This document shows positions 1 through 6,865 of a DNA stretch of 8,434 nt, piece by piece. Source of the stretch: Anaerolineae bacterium (lineage in GTDB: Bacteria; Chloroflexota; Anaerolineae; JAADDB01); assembly GCA_015486895.1 (NCBI GenBank), contig WFQT01000424.1:1-8434 (forward strand). Reading direction: 5' to 3'. A program made the translations under genes and the position numbers. Under the pieces are notes generated by a model. That model searched no databases. It worked only from the letters and a program-made list of their open reading frames with translations, and was not told the DNA's origin. Each line of letters opens with the position of its first letter. Position 1 is the first letter of the stretch.

Positions 1-86
1 GCCCATAGGCAGTCCACCCTTAGACTCCCCGGACTCTTGGAATTGCTGAGGGCCGGCCGGCTATATTTCTATGAGCCCGACACTTT

Positions 87-95
87 TGCTATAAT
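87..95 (+). promoter_or_regulatory. Extended -10 promoter of the ccm operon
   Basis: The sequence TGCTATAAT is a perfect TGn extended -10 element with a consensus TATAAT at 90-95. No good -35 box lies 16-18 nt upstream, which is normal for extended -10 promoters. Transcription would start near 102 and leave a leader of about 75 nt before the ccmA start codon. It is read as the promoter of ccmABCD because it points into that operon and no gene is recognised upstream in the window. Confidence 0.6.
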
Positions 96-178
96 GGCCG
101 TGGTTTTAGCAAAACAACATTCGAAGGGACTACGGGCATCAAGACACAAGAAACTATCCCGGAACGAGAGGGAGCTGG

Positions 179-910
179 ATGGACAGCCCCATTATCCAGG
201 TGCAGCGGCTAACCAAGCGGTTCGGCAGGATTTTCGCACTCAAAGGCGTGGATTTAGAGGTCGGAGCCGAGGAGAGAATAGTCATCTTCGGCCCAAACGG
301 AGCGGGGAAGACAACGCTGCTCCGCATTCTGGCAACCCTGAGCCGTTCCACATCAGGGAAAATCCTCATAGCAGGACACGACATCGCCAGTGCTGCCGAC
401 ACCGTCCGCAAGTACATCGGCTTCGTAACTCATTCAACGCTGCTGTACGATTCCTTGACCGCCAGGGAGAACCTCCTTTTCTACGGTAGACTGTACTCGG
501 TGCCAGACGCAGCAGACCGAGCGGATGAGCTGATATCCAAAGTCGGGCTTCATCATCGCCGCAATGACCTGGCCCGAACATTCTCCAGGGGCATGCTCCA
601 AAGGCTCTCCATCGCCCGGGCTCTAATGCACGACCCTGCCATCCTTCTGCTGGATGAGGCGGACACGGGGCTCGATCCTCAAGCTGCGGAGGAGCTTTTC
701 CCAATGCTCTGGGAATCCAACGGGCGCAGGCGTACAGTCATCATGACCACCCATCACCTGGACCTGGGATTGGAATGGGCACACCGGTTTGCTATCCTCG
801 CCAACGGGCTAATAGCGTACCAGGGCGAGACGGACAGAATTGACTTGGCGGAGATGCGCAGGTTTTACCGAGAACACACGGGAAGTGTGCATCTTCCCAA
901 TAAGTCGTGA
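179..910 (+). CDS. ccmA: Haem exporter ATP-binding subunit CcmA (cytochrome c maturation ABC ATPase)
   Basis: This is a 243-residue ABC ATPase. In the Ccm system I pathway, CcmA powers the CcmBCD membrane complex that releases holo-CcmE for haem delivery to apocytochrome c outside the membrane. Visible motifs are Walker A GPNGAGKTT (38-46), the signature FSRGMLQR (135-142, in place of LSGGQ), Walker B ILLLDE (155-160), the D-loop GLD (164-166) and the H-loop histidine H192. The Q-loop glutamine appears to be replaced by Ser86 in VTHSTLLY, and the residue after Walker B is Ala rather than Pro (DEADTGLD). The ATG has AGGGAG four nt upstream. Nine of its 24 Arg codons are AGA/AGG, more than in genes later in the window. 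The neighbours ccmB and ccmC make the Ccm assignment firm; alone it could be taken for a generic ABC-2 ATPase. Confidence 0.9.
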   Translation: MDSPIIQVQRLTKRFGRIFALKGVDLEVGAEERIVIFGPNGAGKTTLLRILATLSRSTSGKILIAGHDIASAADTVRKYIGFVTHSTLLYDSLTARENLLFYGRLYSVPDAADRADELISKVGLHHRRNDLARTFSRGMLQRLSIARALMHDPAILLLDEADTGLDPQAAEELFPMLWESNGRRRTVIMTTHHLDLGLEWAHRFAILANGLIAYQGETDRIDLAEMRRFYREHTGSVHLPNKS

Positions 911-967
911 AAATGAAGATAAATCTTCTGAAGTAGGGACGCATAGAGAAAGGGCATAGATGTCAGT

Positions 968-991
968 GATTAGGAGCACACATTCCTAATC
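968..991 (+). other. Hairpin in the ccmA-ccmB spacer
   Basis: GATTAGGA (968-975) and TCCTAATC (984-991) form a perfect 8-bp stem around an 8-nt loop. No T-tract follows, so it is not a standard terminator. A possible outer stem GACGCA (938-943) with TGCGTC (1014-1019) would enclose it. It sits in a 142-nt gap that is unusually long for this operon. It could set the ratio of ccmA to ccmB expression through mRNA processing or stability, but that is inference. Confidence 0.45.
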
Positions 992-1052
992 CTTCTCCTC
1001 TGCTCCCTAACTTTGCGTCAAAGATCGCATTTGAGTGGTACGGAGGAGCACA

Positions 1053-1727
1053 TTGAGAGGGAGCCTGAATAAAATTGCGGCCATCCTCTGGAAAGACATC
1101 CGCTCTGAGTGGCGGAGCAAAGAATTCTTCAGTGCAATGTTCATTTTCGCTGCGCTGACTATTTTCGTGTTCAACTTCGCCTTTGAACTACATATCAGCA
1201 ACAGGAAAGCAGTTGTGCCCGGCATAATGTGGGTTGCCTTTGCTTTTGCCGGGGAGTTAGGCCTGAGCCGATCTTTTGCTCTGGAGCAGGACAAAGGGAG
1301 CTTCTCCGGCCTGCTGCTGGCCCCTGGAGACAGGAGCGCCATCTACGTGGCGAAAGCACTGGGAAACATCCTGTTCATGCTGGTGTCGGAAGCGTTCCTC
1401 TTACCGATGATAATGGCACTGTTTAACGTGAACTTAGCAAACACCACGATTCTACTGACGGTGCTGGCAGGGACCATAGGGTTCGCTTCCGTGGGCACAT
1501 TAATCTCAGCAATTGCAGTCAACACAAGGGCTCGCGAGGTACTCTTGCCAGTGCTGCTATTCCCCGTAGTGCTGCCGGTGCTAATTGCTGCGGTCTACCT
1601 GACTTCCGGTGCTCTAAACGGAGCCTCCGCAGCAGAACTTGCCGGATGGTGGAAGCTTTTGCTTACCTACGATCTGTTTTTCATAGTGCTGTCAGTTATG
1701 GTTTTTGATTTCGTGGTAGAGGAGTAA
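1053..1727 (+). CDS. ccmB: Haem exporter membrane subunit CcmB
   Basis: This 224-residue integral membrane protein is the ABC-type permease partner of CcmA in cytochrome c maturation. The family signature block is visible at about residues 71-104 (LSRSFALEQDKGSFSGLLL followed by PGDRSAIYVAKALGN). About six hydrophobic segments can be seen near 27-46, 57-72, 102-124, 131-154, 163-183 and 200-221. The N-terminal WKDIRSEWRSKE segment, before the first membrane span, is typical of CcmB. The start is taken as TTG at 1053 because GGAGGAG (1042-1048) lies directly upstream at good spacing. An in-frame GTG at 1035 would put that ribosome binding site inside the gene. The length matches the usual 220-230 residues. 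The stop is followed two nt later by ccmC. Confidence 0.9.
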   Translation: MRGSLNKIAAILWKDIRSEWRSKEFFSAMFIFAALTIFVFNFAFELHISNRKAVVPGIMWVAFAFAGELGLSRSFALEQDKGSFSGLLLAPGDRSAIYVAKALGNILFMLVSEAFLLPMIMALFNVNLANTTILLTVLAGTIGFASVGTLISAIAVNTRAREVLLPVLLFPVVLPVLIAAVYLTSGALNGASAAELAGWWKLLLTYDLFFIVLSVMVFDFVVEE

Positions 1728-1729
1728 AA

Positions 1730-2449
1730 GTGAAAAAGAAGTCATTCTTGTTCTGGCTGGACGTTCTTACCGCTGCTCTGATTTTAGCAGCGCTCTACAT
1801 GGCCCTGGTTTACGCTCCTGAGGCAGCCAATCTGCCAACTCGGACAGAGCGGCTGGCCCAGCGGATATTCTATTTCCATGTATCCTTCGCCTGGACCGGC
1901 TCCGTGGCGTTTTTGGTAACGGCGTTGGGCGGGCTTCTGTACCTCATACGAGACAACCTAAAATGGGACATGCTCGCCTTTTCCTCTGCGGAGATTGGGC
2001 TGGTGTTCTTGAGCGTGGTCATAGTGACTGGCTCCCTTTGGGCCAAGCCAACCTGGAACACTTGGTGGACGTGGGATCCTCGCCTGACCACAGTCTCGGT
2101 AGCGTGGCTGCTCTACGCCGCCTATCTAATGTTGCGAAATGCCGTGGAAGATCCCGCCCGACGCGCCAGATTTGCCGCGGTTTACGGGCTCTTCAGTTTC
2201 CTTAGCATCCCGCTCACTTTAATATCCATCCGGCTATGGCGAACTATCCATCCTGTGATCATCGGCGAGGGCAGTCAAGGCGCTCAGGGGGGATTCCACC
2301 TGGCTCCTCCTATGTTCCAAACGCTTATGGTCTCGTTGCTGGCTGTAACGGTGCTCTACGTCATTCTCTTGCTTCACCGTTACCAGGCAGAGCTGCTAAC
2401 CGAGGATGTAGAGGAGCTCCGAGAGAAAATTTTAACATCTTACCAATGA
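1730..2449 (+). CDS. ccmC: Haem exporter protein CcmC
   Basis: This 239-residue, six-TM-type haem-handling protein transfers haem to CcmE in the Ccm system I pathway. The tryptophan-rich WWD motif WAKPTWNTWWTWDPRLT (104-120) is clear. The two expected haem-ligand histidines are present, H50 in FYFHVSFAW and H174 in RTIHP, corresponding to the two axial histidines known in E. coli CcmC. The start is GTG at 1730. AGAGGAG (1718-1724), inside the end of ccmB, serves as its ribosome binding site, so the two are probably translationally coupled. The acidic, possibly helical C-terminal extension (about 220-239) is cytoplasmic if the topology is standard. CcmF and NrfE/CcsA relatives share the WWD motif, but the length and neighbours favour CcmC. 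Confidence 0.93.
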   Translation: MKKKSFLFWLDVLTAALILAALYMALVYAPEAANLPTRTERLAQRIFYFHVSFAWTGSVAFLVTALGGLLYLIRDNLKWDMLAFSSAEIGLVFLSVVIVTGSLWAKPTWNTWWTWDPRLTTVSVAWLLYAAYLMLRNAVEDPARRARFAAVYGLFSFLSIPLTLISIRLWRTIHPVIIGEGSQGAQGGFHLAPPMFQTLMVSLLAVTVLYVILLLHRYQAELLTEDVEELREKILTSYQ

Positions 2450-2489
2450 AGTCTATTTGGTTCTGGCTTGACCAGGTTAGGAGGTTAAT

Positions 2490-2642
2490 GTGGTTTATTT
2501 AGTAACAGCGTACGCCGTTTTCTGGCTAGGGATCTTCCTGCTAATCCTCCGAATCAGCATGAAAGAGAAACATTTGCAGGATGAGATCGCTGCCCTGCGG
2601 GAGTTTCTAAATAGAAAAGGGGATGGGCATGACACACGGTAG
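2490..2642 (+). CDS. ccmD: CcmD-like small membrane protein (GTG start)
   Basis: This 50-residue protein begins MVYLVTAYAVFWLGIFLLIL. It has one N-terminal membrane span (about 2-21) followed by a charged segment with MKEKHLQDEIAALREFL (24-40), which looks like a short coiled coil. That is the standard plan of CcmD, the small subunit that holds CcmE in the CcmABC complex. The start is GTG at 2490, with a perfect AGGAGG at 2479-2484 and five nt of spacing. The overlapping ATG at 2488 is in another frame and stops after four codons. The gene lies 40 nt after ccmC, where ccmD normally occurs. CcmD proteins are poorly conserved in sequence, so the call rests on size, topology and position. Confidence 0.8.
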   Translation: MVYLVTAYAVFWLGIFLLILRISMKEKHLQDEIAALREFLNRKGDGHDTR

Positions 2643-2919
2643 CATCCTTACAGCGTGACGATCTCCTGCACCGCAATCCCGCCCTCCACGTTTCTGTGGT
2701 AAAATACGCCTCCATGATTGGAGTTACGCTGACGATAAATGTTCTCCTGCTACAGACACAAATAGGCTCTCGACGCCAAAGGACGTCCTCATCCATCATT
2801 CCGGCCTGTAGAAGGGACATAATCGTAACTTACAGATGGGTAAACTGCCGGCTACAATGAATTTGCCAATACCATTGACTAAGGCTACGGCTGCATACCC
2901 AATAGATAGGGAGATGAGT
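2643..2919. other. Non-coding gap between the ccm operon and the hydrolase gene
   Basis: No recognisable gene is present. CcmE would be expected next in many ccm operons, and none of the forward frames resembles it. The gap holds a possible extended -10 element (2697-2705) and a 5-bp hairpin CTCCA/TGGAG (2710-2723). A TTGACT hexamer at 2875-2880 has no matching -10. There is no clear terminator after ccmD. Confidence 0.5.
2697..2705 (+). promoter_or_regulatory. Possible extended -10 promoter for the hydrolase operon
   Basis: TGGTAAAAT has the TGn extension and a one-mismatch -10 (TAAAAT, 2700-2705). No -35 is evident. The predicted start near 2712 would fall at a small hairpin (2710-2723) and give a leader of about 200 nt. 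It is the best candidate promoter in the gap but weaker than the one upstream of ccmA. Confidence 0.3.
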
Positions 2920-3708
2920 ATGATCGAGACACCAATCACTTTCCGCAATCACGGCCAACAACTGGTAGGCATGACCCACACACCGGAACGAGAAAGCCGC
3001 GGCCCGGCAGTGCTGATGTATCACGGCTTCACTGCCAGCCGTATAGAGAACCACTTCCTTTATGTAAAGATGGCCCGCCGTCTGACTGCATCTGGCTATT
3101 TCACCATGCGCTTTGACTTCCGCGGCTCTGGGGAAAGCCAGGGTCGCTTCCGGGAAATAACCATCCCCGACGAAGTGGATGACGCCAGAGTCGCATTGGC
3201 ATGGCTGCGCAGTCAACCAGCCGTCAATCCGGACCGGGTCATCCTTTTAGGCCTGAGCATGGGAGGAGCCGTTGCCGCTACTATTGCCGGGGAAGACAGC
3301 CGCGTCGCTGCCGTTGTGCTCTGGTCCGCTGTAGCCGACCTGGGAGGATTGTTCCACCAGGCGGCCACCCAAGAGCCCCCTCCTCCTTTAGGCCTACAGC
3401 CAGATGGCTCTTTTGACATCGGCGGTCATCTACTCGGGCCTGCATTCCTATCCACCATCGACCAAATCCGACCGCTGGAAAGCATCAAAAAATATCAAGG
3501 CCCTGTACTCATTATTCATGGCACAGAAGACCCCACCGTGCCCCCGGCACACGCGGACCTTTTTTACGAAGCCGCAGGGCCAGAGCAGGGCGAACAGCAC
3601 TGGATTCAAGGGGCGGATCACACTTACAGCTCTCACGTGTGGGAAGAAGAAGTTTTCCGCCTCACCGCGAACTGGTTAGCCAGAAAAGTCCCTCCGGGGC
3701 AACAATAG
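2920..3708 (+). CDS. Serine alpha/beta hydrolase (esterase/acyl-hydrolase type)
   Basis: This 262-residue cytoplasmic alpha/beta hydrolase has no signal peptide. The catalytic triad can be read directly: nucleophile S113 in GLSMG (111-115), acid D204 in HGTEDPTVP, and H234 in GADHTY. The HGFT motif (35-38) supplies the oxyanion-hole region. The FDFRGSGES block (65-73) resembles small esterases of the feruloyl/cinnamoyl-esterase-like group, but the natural substrate cannot be told. The start is ATG at 2920, six nt after AGGGAG (2908-2913). An in-frame ATG at 2914 abuts that site and is less likely, and an ATG at 2836 has no ribosome binding site. It begins a three-gene run with the DUF951 and MFS genes. 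A proline-rich stretch at 153-157 interrupts the cap region. Confidence 0.88.
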   Translation: MIETPITFRNHGQQLVGMTHTPERESRGPAVLMYHGFTASRIENHFLYVKMARRLTASGYFTMRFDFRGSGESQGRFREITIPDEVDDARVALAWLRSQPAVNPDRVILLGLSMGGAVAATIAGEDSRVAAVVLWSAVADLGGLFHQAATQEPPPPLGLQPDGSFDIGGHLLGPAFLSTIDQIRPLESIKKYQGPVLIIHGTEDPTVPPAHADLFYEAAGPEQGEQHWIQGADHTYSSHVWEEEVFRLTANWLARKVPPGQQ

Positions 3709-3710
3709 CC

Positions 3711-3926
3711 ATGCCCACCAACGTGCATCCCGGCGACATCGTCCGCCTGCGCAAAAAGCACCCCTGCGGTAGCTATGAATGGGAAGTCACCCGCGTCGGC
3801 ACCGATGTTGGCCTGCGCTGTTTAGGCTGCAACCACAAAATCATGCTCACGCGCAGCGCCTTTGAACGCGCCGTCAAACAAGTGGTCAGCAGAGCCGCCG
3901 AGAACGTAAACCAGGATAGCGAGTGA
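3711..3926 (+). CDS. DUF951 family small protein
   Basis: This 71-residue protein matches the DUF951 pattern: a start like VHPGDIVRLRKKHPCGSYEWEV, then RVGTDVGLRCLGC, then a basic helix. Cysteines C19, C37 and C40, with nearby H17 and H42, could bind a metal such as zinc; that is inference from spacing. The family is widespread in Firmicutes and Chloroflexota and its function is unknown to me beyond a possible nucleic-acid-related role. The ATG lies two nt after the hydrolase stop with no strong ribosome binding site, so translation is probably coupled to the hydrolase. The stop overlaps the GTG start of the MFS gene. A longer in-frame reading from 3639 would run inside the hydrolase and is rejected. 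Confidence 0.85.
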   Translation: MPTNVHPGDIVRLRKKHPCGSYEWEVTRVGTDVGLRCLGCNHKIMLTRSAFERAVKQVVSRAAENVNQDSE

Positions 3927-5290
3927 GTATGGTCGAAACGAAGCTATCCTACCCCCCGGCTATCGATTTAGAAGGCGAACCAACGCCACCTGTACTCGCC
4001 AGCCAGAATGGGTTCTGGCCGGTATTGCAAAACCGGATGTTCCGCAGGCTATGGACCGCCCAAGTGCTGGCGCAAACATCGCAGTACGGCCTGCATTTCG
4101 CCCAGATGGTACTCATCGAGTACCTGACGGGGAGCAGCATCCAAATGGGGTTCATGATTATCGCTTTCAGCCTACCCGGCCTGATCTTCAGCCCTGTCGC
4201 CGGAGTGATGGCCGACCGGCTACCAAAGAAATATATCCTTTTCGGCGCCAACGTCAGTCGAGCCCTGTTTGTGTTCAGCTATTTACTACTGCTTGCCTGG
4301 CTACCAGGGGGCCAATTGCTCATAGCCATTTACACCATCACCTTCATCATGGCAATCATCAGCCAATTCTTTGCACCGGCGGAAACAGCGACAATCCCGC
4401 AGTTGGTTGACATTGACCACCTCATGGCCGCCAACTCGCTGTTTGGCCTCACCTCAGCTTTAGCCCAAATCATGGGCATGATCATCCTATCGCCACTGGT
4501 CATCAAGATTTTCGGGCTAAAAGTCACCTTTGTCATTATTGGCATACTCTACCTCATTGCCGCCTATAACATCTGGCATATTCCCGCTTCGCAGACTGGC
4601 GGCAGTATGACCCAAGCGGTGGAATCCTTCCGCCGTGGCTGGGCCGAAACCTGGCGAGAGATACAAGAAGGTTGGCAATTCATCGCCAGAAACCGCGTGG
4701 TTATGCTGGGCATTGTTCACATGGCGCTGATTTCCGCCCTCGTGATGATCTTGGGAATGTTAGCTCCCGGCTTCGCCGTACGCGTTTTGCACCTCGCCCC
4801 CGAAGATAGTTTTGTGGTATTCGTTCCCGCGGGGGTCGGCATGTTGCTCATGACAATCATCGTCGGACGCCTCGGAAACAACGTGCCGCGTCTCTTTGTC
4901 AATACCATTGGCATCCTAATTATTGGCATTAGCTTCTTCGCTTTAGGGTGGTTAACCGACCTGCTATCCGGAATGAAGCTACTCACAGGCATCGCCGCGG
5001 CAAGCTTCATGTTGGGCGTAAGCATGTCGGCAGTGAACATCATCGGCCAAACAGTTCTACAAGAAGCATCACCACTGGAGCTTCACGGCCGGGTGTTTGC
5101 GGTGCGCTTTATGATGAACAACTTATTGGGGCTTCCCCCTATGCTGATTATTGGCATCATAGCCGACCTGTGGGGCATCGCCAATGTCATGTTAGTCTTA
5201 GGCGTTATACTGATGCTCTTTGCCCTTTATACGCTTCATGACTTGCACCGACATCCCTTGCCGGATATCGATGCCCACCGTGCCCCTTGA
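3923..5290 (+). CDS. MFS transporter (MFS_3/EntS-like permease)
   Basis: This 455-residue inner-membrane permease of the major facilitator superfamily probably acts as an exporter. A cytoplasmic N-terminus of about 40 residues is followed by two hydrophobic halves separated by a hydrophilic loop (about 220-257), consistent with 12 spans. Motif A is clear after TM2 as GVMADRLPKK (94-103). The APAETATIPQLV segment (151-162) and HGRVFAVRF (388-396) are typical of the group related to enterobactin exporter EntS. The GTG start overlaps the DUF951 stop by four nt (GTGA) and has AGGA six nt upstream; ATG at 3929 is an alternative. The substrate is unknown. The following hydantoinase gene on the same strand could be functionally linked, but a 162-nt spacer separates them. 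Confidence 0.88.
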   Translation: MSMVETKLSYPPAIDLEGEPTPPVLASQNGFWPVLQNRMFRRLWTAQVLAQTSQYGLHFAQMVLIEYLTGSSIQMGFMIIAFSLPGLIFSPVAGVMADRLPKKYILFGANVSRALFVFSYLLLLAWLPGGQLLIAIYTITFIMAIISQFFAPAETATIPQLVDIDHLMAANSLFGLTSALAQIMGMIILSPLVIKIFGLKVTFVIIGILYLIAAYNIWHIPASQTGGSMTQAVESFRRGWAETWREIQEGWQFIARNRVVMLGIVHMALISALVMILGMLAPGFAVRVLHLAPEDSFVVFVPAGVGMLLMTIIVGRLGNNVPRLFVNTIGILIIGISFFALGWLTDLLSGMKLLTGIAAASFMLGVSMSAVNIIGQTVLQEASPLELHGRVFAVRFMMNNLLGLPPMLIIGIIADLWGIANVMLVLGVILMLFALYTLHDLHRHPLPDIDAHRAP

Positions 5291-5345
5291 CATGCAACAC
5301 AGCAGAGTCGTTTACCCTATGCATGCAAGTTGTGGTAACACACAC

Positions 5346-5360
5346 CTCGCCTACGGCGGG
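5346..5360 (+). other. Short GC-rich hairpin after the MFS gene
   Basis: CTCGCC (5346-5351), loop TAC, GGCGGG (5355-5360) forms a 6-bp stem with one T-G wobble. It is followed by an A-rich stretch, not T, so it is at best a weak terminator or mRNA stabiliser. The palindrome GTGATCAC (5367-5374) lies just downstream and could be an operator, but nothing else supports that. Confidence 0.3.
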
Positions 5361-5452
5361 CAAACAGTGATCACAATTAGCACCGTGCGAGAAGGCCGCC
5401 GTCACAAATTAGAGGTTATAAATTCTTGGTCGACAGGAGGATTAACATAACA

Positions 5453-6850
5453 ATGGAAGGAAACTTACTCATCAAAAACGGTCAAGTCGTCAACAGCACA
5501 GGCACTTTCCGGGGCGATGTCCTCACCCGGGGCGAAAAGATCGTCGCTGTAGGCCAAGACCTGCCTGCCACCGATGTCCAGCAGGTCATTGACGCTTCAG
5601 ACTTGCTGGTTTTCCCCGGCGTAATCGACCCACACACCCACATCCAGTTGGACACAGGTATCTACCAAACGGCAGACGACTGGGCCATCGGCACACGCGT
5701 CGCTGCCGCAGGTGGCGTGACGACTGTCATTGATTTCGCCACCCAGTTCCCCGGGCAAACGGTTAAGCAAGCAGTCCGCAACCGCCACGATGAAGTCGGC
5801 GGCAAAACATTAGTGGACTATGGGCTGCACTGCATGCTCACCGATATCCCCCCCAAAGATACCGAACTGCGAGAATGGATGAAAACGCTGCTATCGTTAG
5901 GCGTCCCGGCCATAAAGCTCTACACAACCTACCGGCCCAACTATTACCAGGATGATAGCAGCCTGTTGCGAGCGTTTCGCGCCGCGGCAACAACCGGCGT
6001 TTTGACCATGATGCACGCCGAAAATGACGCCATAGTCAGTGCCGAAACGGCCCGCTTGGTCACTGCCGGCAAAACTTCCTTAGCCTATCACGCTGCAGCC
6101 CGGCCGGGATTGGCAGAAGCAGAAGCGGTGCACCGGCTACTCTTCTTAGCACAAACTGCCAAGGCATCCCTTTATGTTGTCCACTGCTCCACCAATGAAG
6201 CCGTGGAACTCATCGCCGACGCCCGGCACCAAGGCCAGTCGGCCATTGCGGAAACTTGCCCGCAGTATCTCTTCCTGGATGATGCCCTTTACGCTGGTGA
6301 TCATCCAGAGCGGGTCATCATGCAGCCACCGCTGCGTTCCCGGGCCAACGTCCTCCGGCAGCAAGAACTACTGCGCCGCAGATTCATCCACAGCATCGGC
6401 ACCGATCACTGCGAATACACATTAGCCCAGAAAACAATGACGCCCGACTTCACCAAAACGCCGGGAGGCATCCCTGGTCTGGAGACATCACTGCCACTTC
6501 TATACACTTTTGCCGTGGGAGAAAATGGCATTCCACTACCGCGACTGGTTCAGTTAATGTCCACCAACCCAGCTCGTATTTTTGGCCTCTACCCTCAAAA
6601 AGGAATCGTCAGGCCGGGCAGCGACGCCGATTTAGTACTCTACGAACCTAATGGAAAGCATACTATCACAGCCGCAAAGCTCCACGGCGTGTCCGGCTAC
6701 ACACCTTACGAAGGGATAACCGTGCAAGGAAAAGTGCGCACCACTATCAGCCGGGGGCGCATTGTTTATGAGAACGACGTCTTCCCAATAAGTGGCGGTG
6801 GCCAGTTTGTGCCGGGAACTGCGTTCCCAGCGGACTCTTTGCCAGCGTAA
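5453..6850 (+). CDS. Dihydropyrimidinase/hydantoinase-family amidohydrolase
   Basis: This 465-residue metal-dependent amidohydrolase has the cyclic-amide hydrolase fold. It would open the ring of hydantoins, dihydropyrimidines or similar compounds in the cytoplasm. The two-metal ligand set is complete: H61 and H63 in DPHTH, K155 in PAIKLY (the lysine that is carboxylated in this family), H188 in MMHAE, H244 in VVHCST, and D318 in GTDHC. The C-terminal DADLVLYEPN segment (391-400) is typical of the small beta domain. After the lysine the sequence reads LYTTYRPNYY, unlike the FMAY-type segment of classic D-hydantoinases, so the substrate may differ. The ATG has AGGAGG (5435-5440) 12 nt upstream, longer than ideal. 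An in-frame TTG at 5426 would place that site inside the gene. Only two of 26 Arg codons are AGA/AGG. Allantoinase is a less likely alternative. Confidence 0.87.
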   Translation: MEGNLLIKNGQVVNSTGTFRGDVLTRGEKIVAVGQDLPATDVQQVIDASDLLVFPGVIDPHTHIQLDTGIYQTADDWAIGTRVAAAGGVTTVIDFATQFPGQTVKQAVRNRHDEVGGKTLVDYGLHCMLTDIPPKDTELREWMKTLLSLGVPAIKLYTTYRPNYYQDDSSLLRAFRAAATTGVLTMMHAENDAIVSAETARLVTAGKTSLAYHAAARPGLAEAEAVHRLLFLAQTAKASLYVVHCSTNEAVELIADARHQGQSAIAETCPQYLFLDDALYAGDHPERVIMQPPLRSRANVLRQQELLRRRFIHSIGTDHCEYTLAQKTMTPDFTKTPGGIPGLETSLPLLYTFAVGENGIPLPRLVQLMSTNPARIFGLYPQKGIVRPGSDADLVLYEPNGKHTITAAKLHGVSGYTPYEGITVQGKVRTTISRGRIVYENDVFPISGGGQFVPGTAFPADSLPA

Positions 6851-6865
6851 GCTGTTCCGAAAATA

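Noticed and set aside
1..489. A forward frame open from the window start through 489
   Set aside because: It overlaps ccmA in another frame, has no recognisable domain or ribosome binding site, and the ccm promoter lies inside it.
1035..1052. GTG start for ccmB at 1035
   Set aside because: The GGAGGAG ribosome binding site at 1042-1048 lies downstream of it and fits TTG 1053.
2446..2502. 18-codon ORF overlapping the ccmC stop (ATGA) and the ccmD start
   Set aside because: Too short, no own ribosome binding site; the AGGAGG within it fits ccmD.
2554..2820. Minus-strand ORF of 88 codons across the post-ccmD gap
   Set aside because: It overlaps ccmD, has no ribosome binding site and shows no known motif.
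2714..2860. 48-residue ORF in the post-ccmD gap
   Set aside because: No ribosome binding site, no recognisable domain, and composition unlike its neighbours; not CcmE.
5367..5374. GTGATCAC as a CRP-type operator
   Set aside because: The half-sites are adjacent rather than separated by six bases, so it does not match the CRP arrangement.
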